A stretch of DNA of 24,927 bases from Candidatus Bathyarchaeota archaeon (GTDB lineage: Archaea > Thermoproteota > CALKCG01 > B24 > JAGTQN01). Below the pieces are notes generated by a model. The model did no database searches. It was not told the origin of the DNA and was given only the letters and a program-made list of their open reading frames with translations. Made by a program: the position numbers and the translations under genes. The stretch spans positions 1 through 24,927 of the forward strand of contig JAGTQN010000013.1 of the NCBI GenBank assembly GCA_018396395.1, written 5' to 3'. Positions 16,167-24,317 of this stretch are shown one piece after another. Positions within the stretch are counted from its first letter, which is position 1. Every line of letters begins with the position of its first letter.

Positions 16167-17588
16167 TTAGGTGAGCGGATAGGGTCCCCCCTTCCCCTTA
16201 CCTGGATTTAGGATGAGATTTGGATCAAAAAGATGCTTAAGGGATCTCATAAGGGACAGGGTCGATGGATGCTCGATGCCCACGTACTTTGCCCTTATAA
16301 GCCCTATGCCATGTTCTCCTGTGACGCTTCCTCCCGCCGGAAGGACTATGCCCCCATAGAGCAGGTCCAAAGCCTTAAGAAAAGCCCTTCTATGCTCCTC
16401 AAGCCGAGAATCAAAAAGGAAGGTTGGATGCATGTTCCCATCTCCTATGTGGCCGAAGTTGCCGAGATCGAAGCCTTCGATCCCAAGGTCCTTTGGAATC
16501 CTTTCGATTTTTCCAGCGGCTTCCGGCAACTTCGTGGGTGGTACTGTGCAATCTTCCATGACTGTCGATGGCTTCAGCCTTGCGAGGGCAGGAAGGGCAG
16601 CCTTCCTCGCGTTTATTAGGCTTTGCCTATAAGCCTGATCCAAGGTTGTCTCGAAGTAGACTGGTTTCTCCTGACGGCATAAGGCTACGCCTTTCTCCAA
16701 AGCAGTCCCTACGGATTCCCGGCTTCCTCCAAAGTCAAGGAGCATGAAGTTTCCCTCAGGGATCCCCTTAATGCCAGCATACTCTAAGGCAACCCTTGTG
16801 GTAGCCTCCCCCATGAATTCGAGCATTTCTGGCACCATTCCAGCCCTTCTAACCCTAAGGGCGGCCCTTGCGAGGGATTCAACAGAGTCGTAGATAAAGA
16901 GGGCCGTCGAGTATGCTTCTGGAAGAGGCACAACCTTCAGGGCAATCTTTGTAACGACACCCAAGGATCCTTCCGACCCTACGATGAGCCTCGTCAGATC
17001 ATAGGATGAGACGGACTTAAGGGTCTTGGAGCCCGTTTCTACAACCTCCCCTGTAGGAAGGACGACCTCGAGCCAAAGGACGAAGTCCCTAGTAGGCCCA
17101 TACTTTATCGTACGGTTCCCTGAGGCATTTGTATTGACCATGCCTCCGATCGTACAGGCAGGGCTACTTGCTGGATCTGGGGGAAAGAAAAAACCAGCCT
17201 TGGTAAGATCCTCGTTTAAGGCATCGCAGACAATGCCAGGCTCCACAAGGACCATCTGGTTGTCAAGGTCTATCTGGAGGATTCTATCCATGCCAGACAT
17301 ATCGAGGAGGATTCCCCCGGCGACGGGAAGGGGGGAACCAGCTGCACTCGTTCCTCCGCCCCTTGGTGTTACTGGTATGCGCTCCTCGTTGGCAATCTTC
17401 ATCACGGCGACTACATGATCCGTTTTTCTAGGCCTTACAACCACATCGGGACTATGGAAGAATATGGAGGAATCCCTGGAATAGCATAGGAGTTCTTCAG
17501 GCCTCGTGGTGATATTCTCTGAGCCCAAGATCCCCTCAAGCCGAGAAAGAATCCTAGGCGTAACCCGCCCATAGTTTTGCATCTTCAT
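16167..17588 (-). CDS. GlcD-like FAD-linked 2-hydroxyacid dehydrogenase (glycolate/D-lactate type)
   Basis: A 473-residue flavoprotein of the vanillyl-alcohol-oxidase fold (FAD_binding_4 then FAD-oxidase C-terminal domain). FAD-binding motifs are PRGGGTSAAG (75-84), VEPGIV, PPDPASSPACTIGG with NTNASG, and GSEGSLGVVT; substrate-side motifs are HIGDGNMHP (380-388) and TGEHGIG (423-429). Members oxidise glycolate, D-lactate or longer 2-hydroxyacids. The partner Fe-S subunit follows immediately. The longest start is ATG 17588, but ATG 17582 has GAGGG about eight bases upstream and is a better-placed start. A TATA-like ATTATATA is present near 17670-17677, giving a leader with a pyrimidine/purine period-6 tract. 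In this locus it could oxidise a hydroxyacid formed from sugar breakdown; the exact substrate is not visible. Confidence 0.93.
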   Translation of the reverse strand: MKMQNYGRVTPRILSRLEGILGSENITTRPEELLCYSRDSSIFFHSPDVVVRPRKTDHVVAVMKIANEERIPVTPRGGGTSAAGSPLPVAGGILLDMSGMDRILQIDLDNQMVLVEPGIVCDALNEDLTKAGFFFPPDPASSPACTIGGMVNTNASGNRTIKYGPTRDFVLWLEVVLPTGEVVETGSKTLKSVSSYDLTRLIVGSEGSLGVVTKIALKVVPLPEAYSTALFIYDSVESLARAALRVRRAGMVPEMLEFMGEATTRVALEYAGIKGIPEGNFMLLDFGGSRESVGTALEKGVALCRQEKPVYFETTLDQAYRQSLINARKAALPALARLKPSTVMEDCTVPPTKLPEAAGKIERIPKDLGIEGFDLGNFGHIGDGNMHPTFLFDSRLEEHRRAFLKALDLLYGGIVLPAGGSVTGEHGIGLIRAKYVGIEHPSTLSLMRSLKHLFDPNLILNPGKGKGGPYPLT

Positions 17589-17689
17589 GCCCTCGTAAGA
17601 TTACTCTATTTCTCTTCCTATTTCTACTTCATTCCTTTTCAATTTCAGTTTTACTATCGCCAATGGCTTTATTATATCCCTAGCCAACC

Positions 17690-17727
17690 TATCCTTCTAA
17701 GATGGGCATAAGGATAACCTATAAATT
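17690..17727 (+). promoter_or_regulatory. TATA box with upstream inverted repeat, probable leaderless promoter
   Basis: TATAAATT at 17720-17727 lies 32 bp before the GTG start at 17752, so transcription would begin within a few bases of that codon, giving a leaderless mRNA; no good ribosome-binding site is present. Just upstream, TATCCTT (17690-17696) and AAGGATA (17710-17716) form a 7-bp inverted repeat with a 13-bp spacer that could bind a regulator controlling this gene and the divergent GlcD-like gene. Confidence 0.45.
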
Positions 17728-17751
17728 TCATCCCTTCATCGAATTCTTGGG

Positions 17752-18816
17752 GTGTCGCATCTGAAGCCCATATCCATCGGATTGGTTGGCTATGGGGTTG
17801 GGGCTGAATTCCATGCGAAGGGGGCATCCCTTCTGAAGGATGAGGGAATCCTAGAGATCAAGGCTGTCGCCGCTAGGAATGAGGAAAGGGTGAGGTCCTT
17901 TGCCAGGCGCTTTGGAATAGGATCTTGGCATAGGGACTATAGGGAGCTACTCGAGAGGGAGGATCTTGATGCCATCATAATTGCCACTCCCCACAATCTT
18001 CACGCTCCTATGACCATAGAAGCCCTCGAAGCCGGGAAGCATGTCCTTGTCGAGAAGCCCATGGCTATAAGCCTTAAGGAGGCTGATGAGATGATCGCAT
18101 CCGCGAGGAGGGCCAACCTGAAGTTGGGAGTAACGTTAGAGTTCCGTTTTGACGATTCGTCCCAGCGCCTTAGAAGGGCCATCGATGAGGGGAGGCTTGG
18201 GCGTCTCATCTTTGGCGATGCCATTGTCAAGTGGTTTAGGAGCCAAGAATATTATGAGCAAAGCCCTTGGAGAGGGCGATGGATGACGGAGGGAGGAGGG
18301 GCCCTAATCAACCAAGCCATCCATACGATTGACCTGCTGCGATGGTATATGGGCTCCCCAGAACTTCTTTGGGCTAGAACTGAAACCGTAGCCCATAGGA
18401 TCGAAGTTGAGGATCTTGCGGCGGCCGTTCTTCGCTTCAAGAATGGTGCCCTGGGCATCATAGAGGCTGGGACTTCCTTCTATCCTGGCTTTCCAACCCG
18501 CCTCGAGATCCATGGTCTTGATGGGACGGTAGTGATAGAAGGGGATAGGTTGGCTGTATGGAGTCTTAAAGGCGAAGGGGGACAAGAAGAAGGAAGGGAA
18601 CCTGTTGCAGCGGAAGGAATGGCTGCTTGGGCGAGGCCTGAAGCCGTTCCTCCGATAAACCATGCTAGGCTCCTGAGGGACTTTGCTTTGTCGATCATTG
18701 AAGACAGGGAGCCCTACGTTTCAGGGGAGGAGGGCAGAAAATCCCTAGAGGTTGTGATGGCGATTTATAAATCCTCGAAGACAGGGGAGCCTGTTATTTT
18801 TCCATTCAGGGAATAG
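17752..18816 (+). CDS. Gfo/Idh/MocA-family NAD(P)-dependent sugar dehydrogenase
   Basis: A 354-residue oxidoreductase with Rossmann motif GLVGYGVGAEFH (10-21), acidic turn after strand 2, the catalytic EKP motif with K102 (HVLVEKPM) and the substrate-domain segment WMTEGGGALINQAIHTIDLL with its conserved His and Asp. Activity is expected on a sugar, sugar acid or inositol; no motif gives the substrate. It resembles the leftward paralogue at 13013-14014 in KWFRSQEYY, the GGG...NQ.IH stretch and the ending, but keeps the standard Glu-Lys-Pro. A Gly/Glu-rich loop near residue 270 (GEGGQEEGREP) is an insertion. GTG start at 17752 is chosen because the TATA box fits a leaderless transcript. It diverges from the GlcD-like gene and converges on ilvC. 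Confidence 0.92.
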   Translation: MSHLKPISIGLVGYGVGAEFHAKGASLLKDEGILEIKAVAARNEERVRSFARRFGIGSWHRDYRELLEREDLDAIIIATPHNLHAPMTIEALEAGKHVLVEKPMAISLKEADEMIASARRANLKLGVTLEFRFDDSSQRLRRAIDEGRLGRLIFGDAIVKWFRSQEYYEQSPWRGRWMTEGGGALINQAIHTIDLLRWYMGSPELLWARTETVAHRIEVEDLAAAVLRFKNGALGIIEAGTSFYPGFPTRLEIHGLDGTVVIEGDRLAVWSLKGEGGQEEGREPVAAEGMAAWARPEAVPPINHARLLRDFALSIIEDREPYVSGEEGRKSLEVVMAIYKSSKTGEPVIFPFRE

Positions 18817-18845
18817 CATTGCATCGAATCGAAAAGGTTATAGAA

Positions 18846-18865
18846 AAAAGAAAAGAAAAGAAAAG
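18846..18865. repeat. Pentamer repeat (AAAAG)x4
   Basis: Four exact AAAAG units in the 100-bp gap between the convergent sugar dehydrogenase and ilvC genes, followed by purine-rich echoes. Read leftward it is a run of CTTTT units, so T-rich enough to act as a terminator for ilvC, although the repeat form is shared with other gaps that need no terminator. Confidence 0.95.
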
Positions 18866-18916
18866 AAGAAGGCAGAGACCTATCGGGACTAAAGGACTTT
18901 ATCTGGAAGGTCTGCC

Positions 18917-19918
18917 TCAGACTATAGTCTCGCCAGGCCACATGCGCTCCCTGAGCCTTCTACCGACGACTTCGATAGGGTTCCCTTCGATTTCTTTAAG
19001 ATATTTTTCGAAGGCTTTCTGCCCTTCGCTCTCCCAAGCCTTCATCCACTCTTCGGCAAAGAGACCTGACTGGATTTCTTTTAGGACGGCTTTCATGCGT
19101 TCCTTAACATCCATCCCAATAACCCTTCTCCCCCTTGTCAGCCCTCCATACCTTGCAGTTTCGCTCACACGTCTATACATCCCCGTAATGCCATAGCGCT
19201 GGATAAGGTCCGTAATGAGCTTCAGCTCATGGAGAGTTTCGAAGTAGGCAACCTCAGGCTGATAACCAGCCTCGACTAGGACTTCGAAGGCGTTCATAAT
19301 CATGGCTTGAACACCTCCGCAGAGATCTACCTGCTCTCCAAACCAGTCCGTTTCGACCTCTTCCTTAAAGGTTGTTTCGATGAGCATAGCCCTAGCGGAC
19401 CCTAAACCCTTCGCCAAGGCTAGAACTCGATCCCAGGCTTTGCCAGTGGCATCTTGGTATACGGCTACGAGGGATGGGACACCGAAGCCCTGAAGGTAAA
19501 GCTCCCTTACCCTCTGACCTGGACCCTTGGGGGCGACCATGATCACATCCACATCCCTTGGAGGCTTTATCCAACCCCAGTGAATGGCAGCACCGTGGCT
19601 GAAGCCCAAAGCCTTGCCCTTCTTCAGCCAAGGGAGGATTTGCGTCCTATAAACCTCGGCCTGCACCATGTCAGGGATAAGGATATGGACGATATCCGCC
19701 TTCGAAGTGGCTTCTGGGATCTCATAAACCTCGAAGCCATCCACCTTAGCCCTGTTCCAGCTTTCTCCACCCCTCCGAAGGCCTACAATGACATTAAGCC
19801 GCGAGTCTTTCAGATTCTTTGCCTGAGCCGATCCTTGAATTCCATAGCCTATCACGGCGATAACCTCATGTTGAAGGGCTTCAAGACTAACATCCTTATC
19901 GTACCAAAGCCTCGCCAT
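18917..19918 (-). CDS. ilvC: Ketol-acid reductoisomerase
   Basis: Second step of valine, leucine and isoleucine synthesis: converts acetolactate or acetohydroxybutyrate to the dihydroxy acid with Mg2+ and NAD(P)H. At 333 residues it is a class I (short) enzyme. Visible are the nucleotide-binding GYGIQG (24-29), the cofactor-selectivity loop after GLR (R48-S53, whose Arg and Ser suggest NADPH use), H108 in FSHGAAIHWG, and the metal/substrate residues D191, E195, E227, E231 and S252, all at the spacing expected. ATG at 19918 has GGAGGT six bases upstream, and AAATTTAA near 19962-19969 could be its TATA element, so it appears to be transcribed separately from ilvB-ilvN despite sharing their direction. 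Confidence 0.98.
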   Translation of the reverse strand: MARLWYDKDVSLEALQHEVIAVIGYGIQGSAQAKNLKDSRLNVIVGLRRGGESWNRAKVDGFEVYEIPEATSKADIVHILIPDMVQAEVYRTQILPWLKKGKALGFSHGAAIHWGWIKPPRDVDVIMVAPKGPGQRVRELYLQGFGVPSLVAVYQDATGKAWDRVLALAKGLGSARAMLIETTFKEEVETDWFGEQVDLCGGVQAMIMNAFEVLVEAGYQPEVAYFETLHELKLITDLIQRYGITGMYRRVSETARYGGLTRGRRVIGMDVKERMKAVLKEIQSGLFAEEWMKAWESEGQKAFEKYLKEIEGNPIEVVGRRLRERMWPGETIV

Positions 19919-20362
19919 TTTCCTACCTCCGATCCTTTCTCTACCTGAATCCTTTGGTCAACTTAAATTTACCCCTTAAGCCTAACTCCCTAGCTTTTCA
20001 ATCTACATAGATTGGCTAACTTCTATTTATTAGGCGATTTTCATTCAATTTTTAAATTAAAAATTCTTATGTTTCAAGCTTCTCAATTGTAGCCTTCTGA
20101 ATCTCGGCATTTTAAAGGTCTAAATGTTGTGTGCCATCAGAATTTTCTCATTGTAACCGAAATATTATGCGAAAATTTTTTGATAAAATTAAGTCTTTAT
20201 TTATGCTATCACCAATCGTCTGATTATTTAATTGTTGAACTCATAAAATAATAATTTTCATTTTTATGTCTTTTGCCTTTCAAGATCCATAACGCGATGT
20301 ATTTTATTTCATTATTCCTATTCTTCTATGTTATCTCTATTATTTAGCTTTTATAATTTTTA
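19919..20362. other. AT-rich spacer between ilvN and ilvC
   Basis: A 444-bp strongly A+T-rich gap with no coding frame. It must hold the end of the leuA-ilvB-ilvN transcript and the ilvC promoter. The one clear structural element is the inverted repeat at 20047-20065. I looked for a tRNA, a T-box-like or leader-peptide structure and found none: there is no short frame rich in Leu, Ile and Val codons with a ribosome-binding site. Confidence 0.6.
20047..20065. repeat. Inverted repeat, 9-bp arms with one-base centre
   Basis: AATTTTTAA, one A, then TTAAAAATT. It is perfectly symmetrical and sits about 130 bp upstream of the ilvC start. Being only A and T it is weak as an RNA hairpin; it could be a protein-binding site or simply follow from local composition. 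Confidence 0.6.
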
Positions 20363-20878
20363 TTAAGCCTCCACCTTAACAGATTTTAAGCCCCTTGAAA
20401 GGGCTGTTATTCCTGTTCTGGCATCCTCCAGGATCCCGAAGGGCCTCATCAATTCTATGAAGGCATCGATCTTATCAGGAGTTCCTGTAATCTCGGCCGT
20501 CATGGATTCGTGGGCTACATCTACGATGCGTCCCCTGAAGATTTCCACATAGTTCACAACATCAGTTCTAGCCTTGGCATCGACTGTTCGAATCTTGATC
20601 AAAGCCATTTCCCTAACGACCGTCTCGCCGGAAAGGAGCCTACTGACTTTCACGACATCGATGAGCTTGCGAAGTTGCTTTACGACCTGTTCTACGAGGT
20701 ATTCATCCCCCTTTACTGTTAATGTCATCCTAGCCAGCCCATCTTCTTCCGTAGGCCCGACGGTAATACTCTCGATGTTGAAGCCCCTCCGCCTGAACAT
20801 GTTGGAGACCCTGTAAAGGACCCCTGGCTTATGCTCAACTATGGCAGCAATTATATGGATCTGATCCGATTCTGTCAT
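20363..20878 (-). CDS. ilvN: Acetolactate synthase small (regulatory) subunit
   Basis: Regulatory partner of the acetolactate synthase catalytic subunit, conferring activation and usually valine feedback. The 171-residue length is that of the standard IlvH/IlvN form: an N-terminal ACT domain (HIIAAIVEHKPGVLYRVSNMFRRRGFN begins it, residues 8-34 region, followed by SITVGPTEEDGLARMTL) and a C-terminal domain that starts near the MALIKI segment and contains IFRGRIVDVAHESMTAEITG and DKIDAFIELMRPFGI. The GPGVL-like ligand-binding turn is KPGVLYR here. ATG at 20878 has AAGGT upstream. It follows ilvB after 84 bp that contain a pyrimidine-rich tract on the plus strand, and is in the same direction, so co-transcription is likely. 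Confidence 0.97.
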   Translation of the reverse strand: MTESDQIHIIAAIVEHKPGVLYRVSNMFRRRGFNIESITVGPTEEDGLARMTLTVKGDEYLVEQVVKQLRKLIDVVKVSRLLSGETVVREMALIKIRTVDAKARTDVVNYVEIFRGRIVDVAHESMTAEITGTPDKIDAFIELMRPFGILEDARTGITALSRGLKSVKVEA

Positions 20879-20962
20879 GGACCATACCTTCTCAATCTTT
20901 CTTTTCCTTCTTTCCTTCCTTACTTTCCTTAATTTCCTTCATCCTACCCTAGCTTCCTGCCA

Positions 20963-22666
20963 TCACTCCCATAACATCTCTTTGAGGGCCTTTCCTGCTG
21001 GAACGATGGGGAATACATTTTCCTCTGGCGAGATGGGTACATCGATGACGGTCGTCACATCGGATTTGATGGCTTTGCTGATCGCCTCCTCAAGATCCGG
21101 GAGCGCCTCAACCCTTTCACCTTTGGCTCCATAGGCCTCCGCAAGCTTCACAAAGTCTGGAATCCTTCCTAAGTAGACGTTTGAATAGCGTCTGTTGTAG
21201 AAGAGCCTCTGCCACTGGGCCACCATGCCTAGAACAGAGTTATTTAGAATGAGAACAGTGACGGGTATATGCTCCATAACGGAAGTTGCCAGGTCTTGCT
21301 CCGTCATGATGAAGCTTCCATCCCCGGCAATATCCACGACGGGAACCTCAGGCTTCGCAACCTTGGCACCAAGGGCTGCTGGAAAGCCAAAGCCCATGGT
21401 TCCTAGACCCCCACTCGTTATGTAGGTCCTTGGCTTTATGACCTGAAAGTGCAGGAAGGCCCACATCTGATTCTGGCCAACCTCCGTGGTAACTATGGCA
21501 TCCTCTGGAAGGAGCCTTCTCAGGGTTTTTATGATTTCTTTCGGCTTTAAAGAAGCGCCCGTGCTAGTGGCCTCCTCGTTTAGCTGGGCCTTCAGTTCCT
21601 CTATTCTTTTTAGCCATAGGCTTGGCTGGCGCTTCAATGCCATCTGGAGGATTTGGCCGTAGATGGATTTCAGGGCTTTCTTTGCATCCGATACGATAGG
21701 GATGTCGACCTTGGCGTTCTTCCTTATCTCGGCAGCATCTATGTCAACATGAATGATCTTCGCATCAGGGCAGAACTCCGTAAGACGCCCTGTTGTCCTA
21801 TCGCTGAACCTTGTCCCAACAGCTAAGAGAACATCGGCTTCAAGAATGAGGAGGTTGGCTTCCCTAGTCCCGTGCATCCCTACACCGCCTAAGCTTAGGG
21901 GATGGTTCTCTGGAAAGCATCCTTTCCCCATCAGGGTAGTCGCAACGGGAGCGTTGAGGAGTTCCGCTAAGGCTAGGAGTTCCTCATAGGCACCGGAGAT
22001 ATGAACTCCCCCTCCTGCAAGGATCATAGGCCTCTCGGCCTGGACGAGCAAATCGACAGCCCTCTTGACTTGGAGGGGATGGGGTTCGATGCTAGGATTG
22101 TAGCCCCTCACCTTCACACTTTTGGGGAAAGGAATTTCATCCTCCTCTGTCTGGACATCCCTAGGCAAATCGATGAGGACTGGACCAGGCCGACCAGTGG
22201 AGGCTATGTAAAAGGCTTCCTTGACGATCCTTGGTATGTCTTTGGCAGCCATCACTTGGTAGTTGTACTTGGTTATTGGAGTCGTTATACCTACGATGTC
22301 AGCCTCTTGGAAAGCATCCTTTCCTATCATAGCCCTTGTAACCTGCCCTGTGATGGCAACGATAGGGGAGGAATCCATATAGGCCGTCGCTATGGCGGTA
22401 ACGAGGTTTGTGGCCCCTGGACCCGATGTTGCCATGCATACTCCTACGGATCCGCTGGCTCTGGCATAGCCATCTGCCATATGCCCCGCGCATTGTTCAT
22501 GCCTTGCCAAGATGTGGCGTATGTCGAAGTCTAGGAGAGCATCGTAGACGGGCATGATAGCCCCTCCAGGTATGCCGAAGATGACCTTCGTTCCCTCCCT
22601 TTTTAGAGCCTCGAGGAGGGCCCTAGATCCCATCATCCTTATCGTTTCCATATCCTCGGCGTTCAT
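20963..22666 (-). CDS. ilvB: Acetolactate synthase large (catalytic) subunit
   Basis: Thiamine-diphosphate enzyme condensing two pyruvates to acetolactate, or pyruvate with 2-oxobutyrate. With ATG 22666 as start the protein is 567 residues, normal for the family. The catalytic glutamate is E57 in ARHEQCAGHMADGYA; the substrate-channel AFQEADIVGITTPITKYNY, the FAD-binding middle domain (VGTRFSDRTTG) and the ThDP-binding stretch GDGSFIMTEQDL ending in NN (about 445-475) are all present. The frame stays open to ATG 22738, which would add 24 residues without family similarity and overlap the upstream gene; ATG 22666 lies one base after that gene's TAG stop, typical of translational coupling. Order is LeuA-family gene, ilvB, ilvN. 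Confidence 0.96.
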   Translation of the reverse strand: MNAEDMETIRMMGSRALLEALKREGTKVIFGIPGGAIMPVYDALLDFDIRHILARHEQCAGHMADGYARASGSVGVCMATSGPGATNLVTAIATAYMDSSPIVAITGQVTRAMIGKDAFQEADIVGITTPITKYNYQVMAAKDIPRIVKEAFYIASTGRPGPVLIDLPRDVQTEEDEIPFPKSVKVRGYNPSIEPHPLQVKRAVDLLVQAERPMILAGGGVHISGAYEELLALAELLNAPVATTLMGKGCFPENHPLSLGGVGMHGTREANLLILEADVLLAVGTRFSDRTTGRLTEFCPDAKIIHVDIDAAEIRKNAKVDIPIVSDAKKALKSIYGQILQMALKRQPSLWLKRIEELKAQLNEEATSTGASLKPKEIIKTLRRLLPEDAIVTTEVGQNQMWAFLHFQVIKPRTYITSGGLGTMGFGFPAALGAKVAKPEVPVVDIAGDGSFIMTEQDLATSVMEHIPVTVLILNNSVLGMVAQWQRLFYNRRYSNVYLGRIPDFVKLAEAYGAKGERVEALPDLEEAISKAIKSDVTTVIDVPISPEENVFPIVPAGKALKEMLWE

Positions 22667-22667
22667 A

Positions 22668-24215
22668 CTAGGGCTTCTTGCGATCGGCTTCGTCAACCTT
22701 GGTTCCTCCCTGCTTGTTATAGTCCGTCGTGAGGACATTCATCCCGCTGATCATGGCTTCGACACTCGCCATGACAATATCGCTTCGGACTCCTATGGCT
22801 GTCACTACCCTATCTTCCTTCCGAAGCCTTACCTCGACTTCCACAACGGCATCCGTTCCTCCCGTTATCGCCTTGACGCTATACTGCTCTAAAAGGATGG
22901 GTTCTACGGCTGTGATGGCTTTCCTTATGGCGTTTATGGCCGCATCTACAGGGCCAGTCCCTGTGGCGGCCTCCGTAAGCTCCTTTCCATTGAAGATTAG
23001 CCTAACCGTAGCCATGGGAGTGACCATATTTCCAGTAACGACCGTTAGCTCCTTGAGCTGGATAGGCCTGATCTTTGGCAGGCCGATAACAGCTTCGGCA
23101 ATGGCTTGAAGGTCCACATCTGTAACCCTTTTACCCCTATCGCCCAGCTCCTTAACCTGTTTGAAGATCTCCCTAACCTGCTCAGGGGTCGCTTCTATTC
23201 CCATTTCCTTGAGGGTTGCAACGATTCCATGGGTACCGGCATGTTTTCCAGGGATGAGGCGCCTTCGGGCTCCTACCATCTCGGGAGATATGGGTTCATA
23301 GGTACTCGGGTCTATAAGGATGGCATGGGTATGGATGCCCGATTCATGGGTGAAGGCATTGTCTCCGACGATGGCCTTGTTGGGCTGAAGGGCAATTCCT
23401 GTAAGCCTAGATACGAGGCGGCTCGTATCGTATAGAAGCTCCGTCTTAAGGTTTATCTTAGTTCGGTATAGAGCTTTAAGGGCCATGGCAATCTCTTCCA
23501 AGGCGGCATTACCAGCCCTTTCTCCGATGCCATTGACAGTTACATGGACCTGCCTTGCCCCTGCAGCAAGGGCTGCCAATGAATTTGCCACAGCAAGTCC
23601 AAAATCGTCGTGGCAATGGGAGCTAAGGGGAATTCGAAACTCCTTCCTAAGCTCCGAGAAAAGCCTATACGACCTATCGGGCGTTAGAATTCCTACGGTA
23701 TCGCAGGGGCAAATCCTATCGGCTCCAGCCGAAACACCGGCCGAGAACATGCGCTTAAGAAACTCCATATCAGACCTTGTGGCATCCTCGGCAGAGAGCT
23801 CAACGATCAATCCATGCTCCTTGGCGTAGGTTACGCACTCTTCCGTTATTCTAAGGACTTCATCCCTCGTCTTCCGAAGCTTTCTTTGAATATGGATGTC
23901 CGAAGTGGGTATGACAAGATGGACGCCCTTGGCTCCGCTCCTAAGAACGGCATCTATGTCCGACTTGAGCCCCCTGGCAAAGCTGCAAACTTCGGCCTTA
24001 AATCCCTGGGAGGCTATGAGCCTAACGGCTTCCAACTCTCCCCTCGATGAGGCTGCAAAGCCTGCTTCGATGACATCCACGCCTAAGGCATCTAGACGCT
24101 CCGCGATCCTTAATTTCCTATCGGGGGTTAAGCTAACGCCAGGCGTTTGCTCCCCATCTCTAAGGGTTGTGTCAAAGAAGTATGCCCGCTCTGGCCATTC
24201 ATTGGATAAATAAAT
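22668..24215 (-). CDS. leuA: LeuA-family synthase (2-isopropylmalate or citramalate synthase), 5' end unresolved
   Basis: Condenses acetyl-CoA with a 2-oxo acid: 2-oxoisovalerate for leucine (LeuA) or pyruvate for isoleucine (CimA). The conserved N-terminus ERAYFFDTTLRDGEQTPG is in frame at about 24190-24137, and then come DVIEAG, SSHCHDDFGLAVANS with the two metal histidine/aspartate positions, NGIGERAGNAALEE, QPNKAIVGDNAFTHESGIH and a complete C-terminal allosteric/dimer domain (TGTGPVDAAINAI to the end). The QPNKAIVG and HESGIH region looks more like LeuA; HDDFG also occurs in CimA, so the symbol is provisional. No ATG, GTG or TTG lies in frame between TAG at 24222-24224 and GTG 24080; starting at that GTG would remove the catalytic DTTLRDGEQ motif. 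ATT 24213-24215 is the only near-canonical candidate. Stop is one base before ilvB. Confidence 0.9.
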   Translation of the reverse strand: MYLSNEWPERAYFFDTTLRDGEQTPGVSLTPDRKLRIAERLDALGVDVIEAGFAASSRGELEAVRLIASQGFKAEVCSFARGLKSDIDAVLRSGAKGVHLVIPTSDIHIQRKLRKTRDEVLRITEECVTYAKEHGLIVELSAEDATRSDMEFLKRMFSAGVSAGADRICPCDTVGILTPDRSYRLFSELRKEFRIPLSSHCHDDFGLAVANSLAALAAGARQVHVTVNGIGERAGNAALEEIAMALKALYRTKINLKTELLYDTSRLVSRLTGIALQPNKAIVGDNAFTHESGIHTHAILIDPSTYEPISPEMVGARRRLIPGKHAGTHGIVATLKEMGIEATPEQVREIFKQVKELGDRGKRVTDVDLQAIAEAVIGLPKIRPIQLKELTVVTGNMVTPMATVRLIFNGKELTEAATGTGPVDAAINAIRKAITAVEPILLEQYSVKAITGGTDAVVEVEVRLRKEDRVVTAIGVRSDIVMASVEAMISGMNVLTTDYNKQGGTKVDEADRKKP

Positions 24216-24317
24216 ACCCCACTAAGGCTCTTTCCCCCTTACTTTTCTATTTGTTAACTGCAAAAATTTGCGTCCTTATTTAAAAGTTTTTTCCTCAAGA
24301 TGGGCGGTGCTGTAACC

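Noticed and set aside
22667..22738. Longer ilvB reading frame starting at ATG 22738.
   Set aside because: It would overlap the upstream gene by about 70 bp and add a Ser/Arg/Pro-rich segment without family similarity; ATG 22666 gives standard length and coupling.
24307..24315. GTTACAGCA (minus strand) near the end of the transposase remnant, repeated at the internal pentamer array, as possible element termini.
   Set aside because: The internal copy codes V-T-A-Y of the transposase itself, and a shared nine-base word is not improbable in a window this long.
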